Origin: Nocardia kruczakiae NBRC 101016
Lineage (GTDB): Bacteria > Actinomycetota > Actinomycetes > Mycobacteriales > Mycobacteriaceae
Assembly: GCF_001612965.1 (NCBI RefSeq)
Contig: NZ_BDBL01000016.1
Span: 1-64,000 of the forward strand
Length of the DNA: 64,000 bases
Reading direction: 5' to 3'
The notes under the pieces were generated by a model that was not told the origin of the DNA, searched no databases, and saw only the letters and a program-made list of their open reading frames with translations. The stretch's first letter is position 1; every line of letters begins with the position of its first letter. The translations under genes were made by a program, and so were the position numbers. Positions 53,873 to 63,063 of this stretch are shown here, in pieces.

Positions 53873-53966
53873 CGCACTCCTCGACTACCACTCGCACCGC
53901 TGGTGACATGCACTGTCAGTCACCGCATCAGCTGGGACCGAGCACAGCGGCTAACAATCTAACCGA

Positions 53967-55334
53967 TCAGCCGGGATGCGTCTGCGAACGTCCGGAGGAA
54001 TCGCGTGGCGTGCGCCGGCGGCTGTTGACCGCGATCGCCGCGATCCCCAGCGCGTACAGTCCGGCGCCGGCCGCCACCACGCCGAGGGAACGGCCGTCGG
54101 CCGGAATGACCAGGGCGGTCACGGCGACGGCGCCGACGAACGTGATGTTGAAAATCGTGTCCTGCAGGGCGAATACCTGCCCGCGCCGAGCGTCGTCGAC
54201 ATCGATCTGCAGGGTCGCGTCCCCGGTCAGTTTCACCATCTGCCCGGCCATGCCGAGCAGGAACGCGCCGACCAGCAGCAGTTGATGGGCCCGATGTTCG
54301 GCCGCGCCGGTCGCGACGGTGATCGGCGGGACCAGTGTCGCCTGCACCAGCAGCGCCGCCGACAGTCCGGCGAGCACCGTGCGCGGGCGCCCGAGCCGCG
54401 GAATCAGCAGCGGCGTCAGTACCGCGGCGGCGAGCATGCCCGCGGCGACCGCGGTGATCGCCACGCCGAAGCCGACCAGTCCCGAACTCACCGACATACC
54501 GGATTCGTCGGGGCGGCGCAGGACCAGCACCATGAGCAGAGTGTTGGCGCCGAAAACGACGCGGTGGGTGCCGACGCCGATCATCGCGGTGGTGCAATCC
54601 CGCGATTCGGCGACGGCACGGGCGCCGGTGCGCAGACCGGTCAGCACGGCGCGCACGGACTCGGCGGTCGCACCGCGCCCGGGCGCGCCGATTCGATGTT
54701 CGGGTCCGAGCTGATGGCGCGCGAAGCCGATCGCGGCCACCGCCGAGATCACCGATCCGCAGGCGCCGGCCGCCACCGCCACCGCACCCGCGACATCCCC
54801 CGCGCCCACCGCGCCGATGATCGCCACCGCGACCGCGGCTCCCGCCCCGGCGCATCCCGATGCCACCGTGGCCAGGACCGAATTCATCGGCACCAGCCAG
54901 CGCTGTTCCAGCACCCGCGGCAGCGACGCCGAGATCCCGGCCAGGACGAATCGGCTGATCCCGACCACCGCGAGCGCCAGCAGCAACAGCGGCGTATCGC
55001 GGATTCCGGCCCACAGCCCGACCGCGGTCACCACGATCAATACCGCCCGCAGCAGGTTGGCGATCAGCAGCACCATCCGGCGGTCCCAGCGGTCCAGCAT
55101 CGCTCCGGCATACGGTCCGATCACCGAATACGGCAGCAGCAGTACCGCGAACCCGCCCGCGATGGCCAGCGGATCGGTGGCACGTTCGGGATTGAACAGA
55201 ATCGCACCCGACAACGCTGCTTGAAACATTCCGTCGCCGAACTGTCCGGAGAACCGGATCAGCGCCAGCCGCGGCATTCCGGGCCGGCGGACGGCGGCGG
55301 CCACCGCGGCCCGCCGCGCAGCGTCGGGTCGCAT
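53967..55334 (-). CDS. MFS transporter
   Basis: A 455-residue major facilitator protein with about 12 hydrophobic helices and an A-like motif region YAGAMLDRWDRRMVLL between helices 2 and 3. It resembles drug or metabolite exporters. ATG 55334 follows GGAGG. The C-terminal tail is short and basic (SRRRTPRDSSGRSQTHPG). It is divergent from the pirin gene across 95 bp. Substrate cannot be assigned. Confidence 0.87.
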   Translation of the reverse strand: MRPDAARRAAVAAAVRRPGMPRLALIRFSGQFGDGMFQAALSGAILFNPERATDPLAIAGGFAVLLLPYSVIGPYAGAMLDRWDRRMVLLIANLLRAVLIVVTAVGLWAGIRDTPLLLLALAVVGISRFVLAGISASLPRVLEQRWLVPMNSVLATVASGCAGAGAAVAVAIIGAVGAGDVAGAVAVAAGACGSVISAVAAIGFARHQLGPEHRIGAPGRGATAESVRAVLTGLRTGARAVAESRDCTTAMIGVGTHRVVFGANTLLMVLVLRRPDESGMSVSSGLVGFGVAITAVAAGMLAAAVLTPLLIPRLGRPRTVLAGLSAALLVQATLVPPITVATGAAEHRAHQLLLVGAFLLGMAGQMVKLTGDATLQIDVDDARRGQVFALQDTIFNITFVGAVAVTALVIPADGRSLGVVAAGAGLYALGIAAIAVNSRRRTPRDSSGRSQTHPG

Positions 55335-55429
55335 TTCGGTTCACCTCCGGATCAATGTGCGGGGCCGGTGCACAGCCACGGTAGAATCTACCCGGCGGCC
55401 TCGACAGCAGCTCGAGAGGAGGACCCCCG

Positions 55430-56230
55430 TTGTCCACACTCACGACACCACACATCGATGTTCATCGCGCCGGCGATCGCATGAAAACCCGTGTGGCATG
55501 GCTGGATTCGAAGCATTCTTTCTCGTTCGGTGAGCATTACGATCCGGAGAACACCCATCACGGGCTGCTGCTGGTGAACAACGAGGACATCGTGTTGCCG
55601 GGCGAGGGATTCGACACTCATCCGCATCGCGATATGGAAATTGTCACCTGGGTTCTGAACGGTTCTCTGGTGCATCAGGATTCGCTCGGACATGCCGGTG
55701 TCATCTATCCCGGATTGGCGCAGCGAATGAGCGCGGGAACCGGAATTCTGCATTCGGAAAAGAATGATTCGTGGCGGCTTCCGCCCGAACAGGGCGGCAC
55801 GTCGCCGCATTCCGAAGCGGTTCATTTCGTGCAGATGTGGGTAGTACCGGACGAGCCGGGAATTACTCCCGGATATCAGCAACTGGAAATCGACGACGAA
55901 CTGGACCGCGGCGGCCTGATCACGGTCGCCACGGGTATGCCGCGCTATCGCGATCGCACCGCGATCGCGATCAGCAGCAGCCATTCCGCCCTGCACGTCG
56001 GGCGTATGCCCGGTGCGGCGGGAGCCGGTGCGGGGCAGGCGATCACCCTGCCCGAGGCGCCATACCTGCATGTCTTCGTCGCTCGCGGCGAGGTCGAGAT
56101 GGAGGGGGTCGGAACCCTCTACGAGGGCGACGCGGTGCGGATGACCCGCAGTGGCGGGCAGCGCATCGTCGCCGAGGTTCCGGCGGAGGTCCTGGTGTGG
56201 GAAATGCACGCACGTCTCGGCGGTCAATAG
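55430..56230 (+). CDS. Pirin family protein
   Basis: A 266-residue bicupin. The metal-site pattern is complete in the N-terminal cupin: H-P-H-R (FDTHPHRDMEIVTWVL), a later His (SLVHQDS) and H-S-E (GILHSEKND). Bacterial pirins act as quercetinases, redox-sensing regulators or have unknown roles. Translation starts at TTG 55430 behind a strong GGAGG; no nearer ATG or GTG fits. It is followed by a small membrane protein gene on the same strand (51-bp gap). Confidence 0.9.
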   Translation: MSTLTTPHIDVHRAGDRMKTRVAWLDSKHSFSFGEHYDPENTHHGLLLVNNEDIVLPGEGFDTHPHRDMEIVTWVLNGSLVHQDSLGHAGVIYPGLAQRMSAGTGILHSEKNDSWRLPPEQGGTSPHSEAVHFVQMWVVPDEPGITPGYQQLEIDDELDRGGLITVATGMPRYRDRTAIAISSSHSALHVGRMPGAAGAGAGQAITLPEAPYLHVFVARGEVEMEGVGTLYEGDAVRMTRSGGQRIVAEVPAEVLVWEMHARLGGQ

Positions 56231-56281
56231 AGTCGGCAGACGCGGCCGTCGAGGGCCCGTGCGTCAGAGGAGAGGACAGCG

Positions 56282-56929
56282 ATGACCGAGAATCCACCGC
56301 CCGGGAACTACCCCCCGCCGGAACCGTATCCACAGTCGGGCGGCGAACCCGGACGCTCGGGCGAGTACCCCGGCCGTTCGGGCGAGTATCCCGGCCACTC
56401 GGGCGAATATCCCCAGCAGCCGGGTCAGTATCCACAACAACCCGGCCAGTACGGCCAGCAGCCGGGGCAGTATCCGGGCGGATATCCCCCGCCGCCCGCC
56501 GGCGGCTACCCCGGCCCGCCGGGACAGGGCACGTGGGAGCAGCCCAAGGGCAAGGGGCTGGCCATCACGGCGCTGGTCCTCGGCATCATCGCCCTGCTGA
56601 CCTGCTGGACAGTGGTGGGCGGAATCCTGTTCGGCCTGGTCGCCCTGATCTTCGGCATCATCGCGACGGTCAAGGCTCGGCGTGGCACCGCGGCTGGCGG
56701 CGGTATGGCGATGGCCGGCCTGGTGCTGGGCCTGCTCGGGCTCATCGCCGGAATCGTGATCGCCGCGATCGGGGTCAACTTCTTCGTCAACAACGGCGGT
56801 AAGGACTTCCTCGACTGCGTGAACAAGGCCAACGGCGATCAGTCGAAGATCGACCAGTGCCAACGTGATTGGAATCAGACGCTGGAGAACAAGTACAGCG
56901 TGACCCTGAGTCCGCGGCCGACCTCCTGA
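56282..56929 (+). CDS. DUF4190 membrane protein with repetitive N-terminus
   Basis: A 215-residue protein. The N-terminal ~85 residues are repeats such as [20 protein letters not shown] and QQPGQY, a disordered Pro/Gln/Tyr-rich cytoplasmic tail. Two membrane helices follow ([20 protein letters not shown] and [20 protein letters not shown]), typical of DUF4190, then a short extracytoplasmic Cys-containing domain ([23 protein letters not shown]) likely to form a disulfide. Function unknown. It ends 9 bp from a converging gene. Confidence 0.88.
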   Translation: MTENPPPGNYPPPEPYPQSGGEPGRSGEYPGRSGEYPGHSGEYPQQPGQYPQQPGQYGQQPGQYPGGYPPPPAGGYPGPPGQGTWEQPKGKGLAITALVLGIIALLTCWTVVGGILFGLVALIFGIIATVKARRGTAAGGGMAMAGLVLGLLGLIAGIVIAAIGVNFFVNNGGKDFLDCVNKANGDQSKIDQCQRDWNQTLENKYSVTLSPRPTS

Positions 56930-56938
56930 TCGGCCGGG

Positions 56939-57454
56939 TCAGTACGGGTCCGGCCGGCACTGGCGGGTTGCGGTGAGCACCTCGGCCAGTTCCGGCCGGT
57001 AGTCGCTGTGCGGCGAATCGATCCACACCCGGTATCCGGTGCGTTCGTCGGCCGGTGAGGGCAGCACGATGGTGGTGCCCGGGGCGACCAGTGCGGCGCA
57101 GCGATGGAACATATCGGACGCGATCGCGGCGTCGGTGGCCGATTCGTCGACATGTCCGGTCAAGAAGGTCCAGCGTGCCGACCGCGGATGTCCGATGATC
57201 GGCCCGCGATGTCCGCGCACGGTGAGGTATTCGCGAATCGGAGCTCCGAGGGCGGCCGGCACGGTGATCGCGCCGACCGGGCCTATTTCCAACAGGATGC
57301 GACCTCGGACCGGTTCGACGATGCCGTAGAGCCCGTTCTCTTTCCGATAGCGACGACAGCGGACCAGCGCTTCTTGGGTGACTGCGCGCGGCGCGGTGGT
57401 GATGGTGGTGATATTCGGTTCGATCGCGCCGGCCATCGGGTCGCGCGTGCTCAT
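56939..57454 (-). CDS. Hypothetical protein linked to XRE/DUF397 module
   Basis: A 171-residue soluble protein. The central part (LEIGPVGAITVPAALGAPIR and IIGHPRSARWTFLTGH) recalls the N-terminal fold of actinobacterial bifunctional primase/polymerase-like proteins, without visible catalytic residues. It is divergent from the XRE regulator over 117 bp, an arrangement seen in many actinobacteria, so it is likely coregulated with it. I cannot assign a function. Confidence 0.7.
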   Translation of the reverse strand: MSTRDPMAGAIEPNITTITTAPRAVTQEALVRCRRYRKENGLYGIVEPVRGRILLEIGPVGAITVPAALGAPIREYLTVRGHRGPIIGHPRSARWTFLTGHVDESATDAAIASDMFHRCAALVAPGTTIVLPSPADERTGYRVWIDSPHSDYRPELAEVLTATRQCRPDPY

Positions 57455-57557
57455 GGCGAACCTCGTCTCGTCGTCGAGTGCAGTGCCACCGATACGCAGA
57501 CCGTATCGCCGTACAGTTGAAATGACAATAGTCAGAAGCGTGTCGCGGTGGCCGGCG

Positions 57558-57571
57558 TACTATCTGCCCGC
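57558..57571 (+). promoter_or_regulatory. Leaderless promoter of the XRE regulator
   Basis: TACTAT at 57558–57563 fits a −10 element and ends 8 bp before the ATG at 57572, which itself lacks a ribosome site. This spacing places transcription start at or next to the start codon, as in leaderless actinobacterial mRNAs. Confidence 0.5.
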
Positions 57572-58420
57572 ATGGCCCCTACCTCGCCAGTGGTCGCCCG
57601 GTGGGAATTGGTCCGTCGCCTGCGCGAACTCCGCGAACAACGCGGCTTCGACTCGGCCGGCTTCGCTCGGGCGGTGGGCTTCACCCCGGCCAATTGGTCG
57701 CACGTCGAGAAGGGCCGCCGGGTGCTGACCGGCAACACGATCGGCCCGGTGCTGGATCTGCTCGCGGTCGGCGAGCGGGAACGCGCCGAACTGCTCGCCT
57801 TGCTGGCTGCCGGGAAAGAGCGCGGCTGGTGGAGCCGCTCGGCTCTGATCGGCCCGGAACTGCAGCGCTATTACGGGATGGAATACGGCGCGGACAGTAT
57901 TCGCAGTTACGACAGCCTCGTGATCCCGGGCCTGCTGCAGACCGAAGCCTATGCGCGGGCGCTGATCGCGGCCGATGTGATGATCCGCCCGGCGCAGGTC
58001 GAACAGCTGGTCGCGATGCGGATGCGGCGTCGCAAACGCCTGCACGGACACGATCCCGTCGCGCTCACCGCAGTGGTCGGTGAGGCCACGCTCGTGCAGC
58101 GGGTCGGCGGCCAGGACGTGCTGTGTGCGCAGTTGGAGTATCTGGCCGGGCTGTTGCGCACCAGGCCGAACGTGGACATCCGGGTCATCCCGTTCGCGGC
58201 TCCCGACGGCGCGATCCTCGGCGGGGCGAGTTTTCATCTGCTGGACTTCGCCTCCGAGTATCTGCCGACCTTCGGCTGGGCCGAGAGCGCGGTCTTCGGC
58301 GCGCCGGTCGACGGTCCCGACCAGGTGCACGATCTGGCGTTCGCATTCGTGCGAGCGCTCGATCAATCCCTCACTCGCACAGAATCATTGGCGCTGATCG
58401 AGAAATACGCAGCCGTGTAA
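57572..58420 (+). CDS. XRE-family helix-turn-helix regulator with DUF5753
   Basis: A 282-residue protein. The N-terminal helix-turn-helix (about 8–65, LRELREQRGFDSAGFARAVG then TPANWSHVEKG) is joined to a DUF5753 domain (about 95–280, with YYGMEYGADSIRSYDSLVIP and EYLAGLLRTRPNVDIRVIP). These regulators pair with small DUF397 proteins, as here (10-bp gap). ATG 57572 is chosen as a probable leaderless start; GTG 57548 would add eight residues. WhiJ/BldB-linked members affect Streptomyces development. Confidence 0.9.
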   Translation: MAPTSPVVARWELVRRLRELREQRGFDSAGFARAVGFTPANWSHVEKGRRVLTGNTIGPVLDLLAVGERERAELLALLAAGKERGWWSRSALIGPELQRYYGMEYGADSIRSYDSLVIPGLLQTEAYARALIAADVMIRPAQVEQLVAMRMRRRKRLHGHDPVALTAVVGEATLVQRVGGQDVLCAQLEYLAGLLRTRPNVDIRVIPFAAPDGAILGGASFHLLDFASEYLPTFGWAESAVFGAPVDGPDQVHDLAFAFVRALDQSLTRTESLALIEKYAAV

Positions 58421-58430
58421 ACTCCCGCCC

Positions 58431-58820
58431 ATGCCCACTCCCGCGAGGTATCGGCCGGAGGTCACGTCCTGGTTCACTTCCACGCGCACCAACAACGGCA
58501 ACCAGTGCGTCGAAGTGCGTTTCGACGGTGATGCGGTGCTGATCCGCGACAGCAAGTACCGCCGCGATCCCGCGAACAGGCCCGAGCTCGAGCCGATCAT
58601 CACCGTCGACGCGCCCGCCTGGATGGCCTTCCTGCGCCGGGTCTTGCACGGTGACAGCGAGGGTGACCTGCGCGTTCGCCCCGCCTCGGACGGTGGCACG
58701 GTTCTGGTCCACGACACCACCGAGCTGTCGTTCACCCCCGGCGAGTGGCGGGCGTTCCTGGCCGGCGCCCGGGACGGCGAATTCGACCGCATCCCGGCGG
58801 CGACCGCCGCACCGGGCTGA
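58431..58820 (+). CDS. DUF397 domain protein
   Basis: A 129-residue protein with the DUF397 pattern at both ends: TSWFTSTRTNNGNQCVEVRF followed by VLIRDSKYR, and a C-terminal ELSFTPGEWRAFLAGARDGE. The usual DUF397 protein is ~65–70 residues; this one has an insert (about 45–85) that splits or doubles the domain. It is cotranscribed with the XRE/DUF5753 gene and probably antagonises it, by analogy with such pairs. Confidence 0.85.
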   Translation: MPTPARYRPEVTSWFTSTRTNNGNQCVEVRFDGDAVLIRDSKYRRDPANRPELEPIITVDAPAWMAFLRRVLHGDSEGDLRVRPASDGGTVLVHDTTELSFTPGEWRAFLAGARDGEFDRIPAATAAPG

Positions 58821-58862
58821 ATGCGGCGGCGGCGCGACGCCGTCGTCGGCATACTGGAGGTC

Positions 58863-60851
58863 GTGACTTTCGACGTGACGACTCCCTCGGGCATCGATCT
58901 GACCTATCGCGACGACGCTGTGCGGGTGCAGGACGACCTGTTCGCGCACGTCAACGGCAAATGGCTGGACACCTACGACATTCCCGCCGATCGCGCGGTC
59001 GACGGAGCGTTCCGCACCCTCTACGACCAGGCCGAACTGGACGTCAAGAAGATCATCCAGGACTTGGCGGCCGGAACCGTGGCCTCGGTGCCGGACGAGG
59101 AGGAGGCACGCAAGATCGCCGACCTCTACAACAGCTTCATGGACGAGGAGGCGGTCGAGGCCGCCGCGCTCACCCCGATCGCCGGGGAACTGGCCGCGGT
59201 ACGCGAGGTGAAGGATCGCGGCGAGCTGGCTGTGCTGCTGGGCCGGCTGCAGCGCACCGGCGTGGGCGGGGCGGTCGGCGCCTACGTCGATACCGACGAC
59301 AAGAATTCGCAGCGTTATCTGGTCAACCTGACCCAGTCCGGGCTCGGCCTGCCGGACGAATCGTATTACCGCAACGACGATTACGCCGAGATCCGCACCA
59401 AATACGTCGAGCACATCCGGCGCATGTTCCAGCTCGCCGCGCTCGAGTACGACCCGCAGCGCGTCTTCGATCTGGAACGCAAACTGGCCGCGGGACATTG
59501 GGATGTGGTGCGCCGGCGCGACGCCGAATTGAGTTACAACCTCACCACTTTCGCCGATCTCGCCGCCGCGAATCCGGAATTCGACTGGACCGCGTGGACC
59601 GAGGAGCTGGCCGCGGGAGTCTCGGCCTCCGGCACCGAGTTGTTCGCCGAAGTCATCGTGCGCCAGCCCGATTACGCGCGTACCTTCGCGCAGCTGTGGG
59701 CCGCGGAGCCGCTCGAGGACTGGCAGGCGTGGGCGAGCTGGCGGGTGCTGCGGGCACGTGCGCCGTATCTGACCGCCGCGATCGTCGAGGAGAGTTTCCA
59801 CTTCTACGGTCGCACCCTCACCGGCGCTCAGGAGAATCGCGAGCGCTGGAAGCGCGGCGTCTCGCTGGTGCAGGATCTGCTCGGCGAAGCGGTCGCGAAA
59901 ATCTATGTCGCCGAACACTTCCCGCCCGAGGCCAAACAGCGGATGCAGGAGCTGGTGGCGAATCTGATCGAGGCCTACCGCCGCAACATCAGCGAACTGG
60001 AGTGGATGAGCCCGGAGACTCGTGAGGCCGCGCTCGCCAAACTGGAGCGGTTCACCCCCAAGATCGGCTATCCCGACACCTGGCGCGACTATTCCGCGGT
60101 CCGTGTCGATCCCGCCGATCCGGTCGGTAACTACCGCAGTGGCTACGCCGCCGACCACGACCGTGATATGAACAAGCTCGGCGGCCCGGTCGACCGCGGC
60201 GAGTGGTTCATGACGCCGCAGACGGTGAACGCCTACTACAACCCGGGCATGAACGAGATCGTGTTCCCGGCGGCGATTCTGCAACCGCCGTTCTTCGACA
60301 TGAACGCCGACGACGCCGCCAACTACGGCGGCATCGGTGCGGTGATCGGGCACGAGATCGGCCACGGCTTCGACGATCAGGGCAGCAAATACGACGGCGA
60401 CGGCAATATGGTCGACTGGTGGACCGAGACGGATCGGTCCGAATTCGGTAAGCGCACGAAGGCGTTGATCGACCAGTACAACCAGTTCGAACCGAAGGCG
60501 CTGCCCGGCCACACCGTCAACGGCGAATTCACCATCGGCGAGAACATCGGTGACCTGGGTGGGCTCTCGATCGCGTTGGAGGCGTACAAGATCTCACTCG
60601 ACGGCGCGGAGCCGCCGGTGATCGACGGACTGACCGGGCTGCAGCGAGTGTTCTTCGGCTGGGCGCAGGTGTGGCGCACGAAGGCCCGCGACGAGGAGGC
60701 GATCCGCCGGCTGGCCGTCGACCCGCATTCTCCGCCGGAGTTCCGGTGCAACGGTGTGGTTCGCAATCTGGACGGATTCCACGAGGCGTTCGGTGTCGAA
60801 CCGGGTGACGCGTTGTACCTGGAACCGACCGAGCGCGTGCGGATCTGGTAG
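58863..60851 (+). CDS. M13 family zinc metallopeptidase (Zmp1/PepO-like)
   Basis: A 662-residue neprilysin-type endopeptidase. The zinc site H497-E-I-G-H501 and third ligand E560 (ENIGDLGG, with D564) are intact, and NAYYNPGMNEIVFPA precedes them. It resembles M. tuberculosis Zmp1 in length and in starting with a T-x-x-x-x-SGID segment. GTG 58863 is chosen from that similarity; its GGAGG is only 2 bp away, and ATG 58821 overlaps the DUF397 stop. No signal peptide, although Zmp1 is found outside cells. Its stop directly abuts the ugpB stop. Confidence 0.93.
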   Translation: MTFDVTTPSGIDLTYRDDAVRVQDDLFAHVNGKWLDTYDIPADRAVDGAFRTLYDQAELDVKKIIQDLAAGTVASVPDEEEARKIADLYNSFMDEEAVEAAALTPIAGELAAVREVKDRGELAVLLGRLQRTGVGGAVGAYVDTDDKNSQRYLVNLTQSGLGLPDESYYRNDDYAEIRTKYVEHIRRMFQLAALEYDPQRVFDLERKLAAGHWDVVRRRDAELSYNLTTFADLAAANPEFDWTAWTEELAAGVSASGTELFAEVIVRQPDYARTFAQLWAAEPLEDWQAWASWRVLRARAPYLTAAIVEESFHFYGRTLTGAQENRERWKRGVSLVQDLLGEAVAKIYVAEHFPPEAKQRMQELVANLIEAYRRNISELEWMSPETREAALAKLERFTPKIGYPDTWRDYSAVRVDPADPVGNYRSGYAADHDRDMNKLGGPVDRGEWFMTPQTVNAYYNPGMNEIVFPAAILQPPFFDMNADDAANYGGIGAVIGHEIGHGFDDQGSKYDGDGNMVDWWTETDRSEFGKRTKALIDQYNQFEPKALPGHTVNGEFTIGENIGDLGGLSIALEAYKISLDGAEPPVIDGLTGLQRVFFGWAQVWRTKARDEEAIRRLAVDPHSPPEFRCNGVVRNLDGFHEAFGVEPGDALYLEPTERVRIW

Positions 60852-62171
60852 CTACCGCGGCAGTTTCGGTTCGATCTGCCGGTCGTAGATGGTCTGCAGC
60901 CGATCGGTGATATCGGCGAAGGCCGACGTCACGTCCCGGTTCTGCAATCCGATCTGTTCCAGCCCGGTGCCGATGATCTGATCGGCACCGGGCAGGAACA
61001 CCCGGGCGTAATCCTGCGAACGGGTCAGCGGCAGCTGGTCGACGGCGGTCGCGAAATTGCGGTTGGCGGCGAGGAATTGCTGTTCCGACGGATCGCGGAC
61101 CGCCGACTTGCGCACCGGGATGTAACCCGTCGCCTGCGAAAAATAGGCGGTGTTCACCGGATTCGTGATGAACTCGACGAAGCGTAGTGCGTTGGCCTTG
61201 CGCTGATCGGAGATGCGCGACGGAATCGCCAGTCCCGCACCGCCGGTGGTGCATCCCGGGCCGTTCGGATGCGGCAGGAAGGCCGTGGCGAAGTCGAGTT
61301 TGCCCGCCGCATTGGCGACGATGCCCTTGATATCGCCGGTGGAGGTGATGGCCGAGCCCACCACCCCGGTGCCGAAATCCACGGCCAGCTGCGGGCGGAT
61401 GGCGGCGTAGCGTTTGCGATTGATCATGTCGCGCAGGAAGTTTCCGGCCTCGACCGTGCGGGGATCGGAGAACTTCAGTGTCCACCGATCCGAGTAGGCG
61501 CCGCCGAAGGTCCAGTTCGGTCCTTGAAATGTCCAGGCCAGATAGTTCTTGGCATCGCCCCAGCCGTGGGCCCACTTCCCCGCGCCGATGGCACGTTGCA
61601 GTTCGGGTCCCCACTCGTCGAATTCCCGCCAGCTCCGCGGGCCGCGGTCGGGCAGTCCGGCGCGGGCCCACAGACCGCGGTTGTAGCAGAAGATCTGCGT
61701 CGAGCGCGCATACGGCAGCGCCCACAGTTTTCCCGCGAACCGGTAGTCGTCGACGAAGCTGTCGACGTAGTCCGCCAGCGGCACGGCGGCGGCCGCGATG
61801 TGCTCGTCGAGCGGTTCGATGGCCTTGTTCAACGCGTAGTTGAACCACCAGACGTCGGAGAGGACAACGACATCCGGCAGGGCGCCGCCCGTCAGCGCGG
61901 CATTGAACTTCTGCGCCACCTCTTCGTAGTTGCGCCCGGCGTCCACCAGCTTCACCGTCAGATCGGGATGCTGCGCGTGGAACCGGTTGATCAGCTCGGT
62001 TTCCTGATTCTTCGAGGTGCCCGGATGATTCGACCAGAAGATGATCGTGTTCGGATCACCGCCGACGCCGGTGCTGCCACCCATTCCCGCACACGCCGAC
62101 AGGGTCAGCCCGGCGGCCGCCGCGGTGGCGGTGAGAAATCCGCGACGGGTCGGTGTGCGCGGTCGGGTCAC
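60852..62171 (-). CDS. ugpB: Glycerophosphodiester ABC importer, substrate-binding lipoprotein (UgpB-like)
   Basis: A 439-residue lipoprotein from GTG 62171. The leader has R9-R10-G-F-L (Tat-like) and lipobox L-S-A-C27. Blocks such as QGPNWTFGGAYSDRWTLKFS, PYARSTQIF and NPVNTAYFSQATGYIPVRKS match M. tuberculosis UgpB closely as I recall it; that protein binds glycerophosphocholine. It is the third gene of a ugpA–ugpE–ugpB set with a 19-bp gap after ugpE. No ATPase gene follows, so an ATPase must be supplied from elsewhere. Confidence 0.88.
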   Translation of the reverse strand: MTRPRTPTRRGFLTATAAAAGLTLSACAGMGGSTGVGGDPNTIIFWSNHPGTSKNQETELINRFHAQHPDLTVKLVDAGRNYEEVAQKFNAALTGGALPDVVVLSDVWWFNYALNKAIEPLDEHIAAAAVPLADYVDSFVDDYRFAGKLWALPYARSTQIFCYNRGLWARAGLPDRGPRSWREFDEWGPELQRAIGAGKWAHGWGDAKNYLAWTFQGPNWTFGGAYSDRWTLKFSDPRTVEAGNFLRDMINRKRYAAIRPQLAVDFGTGVVGSAITSTGDIKGIVANAAGKLDFATAFLPHPNGPGCTTGGAGLAIPSRISDQRKANALRFVEFITNPVNTAYFSQATGYIPVRKSAVRDPSEQQFLAANRNFATAVDQLPLTRSQDYARVFLPGADQIIGTGLEQIGLQNRDVTSAFADITDRLQTIYDRQIEPKLPR

Positions 62172-62190
62172 GGCACTCTCCTCGAGCGAA

Positions 62191-63063
62191 TCATCCTTTG
62201 ACGGCACCGGTGGTGAGGCCCTTGATCATGTGCCGCTGCAGCAGTACGAACACCACCAGAATCGGCAGCATGGTCAGCAGGGTTCCGGCCATCACCGGAC
62301 CCCAGTTGGTGACGCTGGGATTTTCGGTGTTCTGCAGCAGCGTCAATCCGACGGGCAGGGTCGCGACACCGGAGTCGTCGGCCATCAGGAACGGCCACAG
62401 ATATTCGTTCCATTCGTTGACGAGCGTGACCACCGCGAAAGCCACCATCGTCGGGCCGGACATCGGCAGTACCACCCGGATCAGCAGCTGCCACCAGTTC
62501 GCACCGTCGACGCGCGCCGCCTCGATCACCGAAACCGGCAGGGACAGAAAGTGATTACGCATCAGGAAGGTGCCGAATGCCACCCCGCACAGCGGCACGA
62601 TGATGCCCAGCAGCGTATTGCGCCAACCCAGCTGGGCGATCAGCGCGTAGTTGGAGATCACGGTGATCTGATTGGGCACCATGAGCGCGGCGATGATCGC
62701 CAGGAAGATCAGCGTCTTCCCCGGAAAGCGCAGGAAGACGAGGCCGTAGGCGCTGAATACGCCCAGCGCGAATTTGACCGCGGAGACGACGGTGGTGACG
62801 ATGAGCGAGTTGCGGAGGAAGGTCCAGAACGGCAGCGTGGTCGTGGCCTCGCGGTAGTTCTCCGGATGCCAGCTACGCGGCCACCATACCGCCGGCTGGG
62901 TGTAGATATCGGGCCGCGCCTTGAACGAGGTGATCAGAATCCAGAACAGCGGCACCCCGACGACGATCAGCACACACATCATCGCCGCGTAGCCGAAAAC
63001 CGTGGCCAGCAGGCGTTTCCGCTGCCGACCGCGGGTGGCCGGCGCTACCGTCGTGCTCGTCAT
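62191..63063 (-). CDS. ugpE: ABC importer permease (UgpE-like)
   Basis: A 290-residue CUT1-type permease with six helices. The EAA loop, EAARVDGANWWQLLIRVVLP, contacts the ATPase. ATG 63063 overlaps the ugpA stop by 4 bp (ATGA). Assignment to UgpE rather than a generic sugar permease rests on its UgpB-like neighbour and gene order. Confidence 0.85.
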   Translation of the reverse strand: MTSTTVAPATRGRQRKRLLATVFGYAAMMCVLIVVGVPLFWILITSFKARPDIYTQPAVWWPRSWHPENYREATTTLPFWTFLRNSLIVTTVVSAVKFALGVFSAYGLVFLRFPGKTLIFLAIIAALMVPNQITVISNYALIAQLGWRNTLLGIIVPLCGVAFGTFLMRNHFLSLPVSVIEAARVDGANWWQLLIRVVLPMSGPTMVAFAVVTLVNEWNEYLWPFLMADDSGVATLPVGLTLLQNTENPSVTNWGPVMAGTLLTMLPILVVFVLLQRHMIKGLTTGAVKG

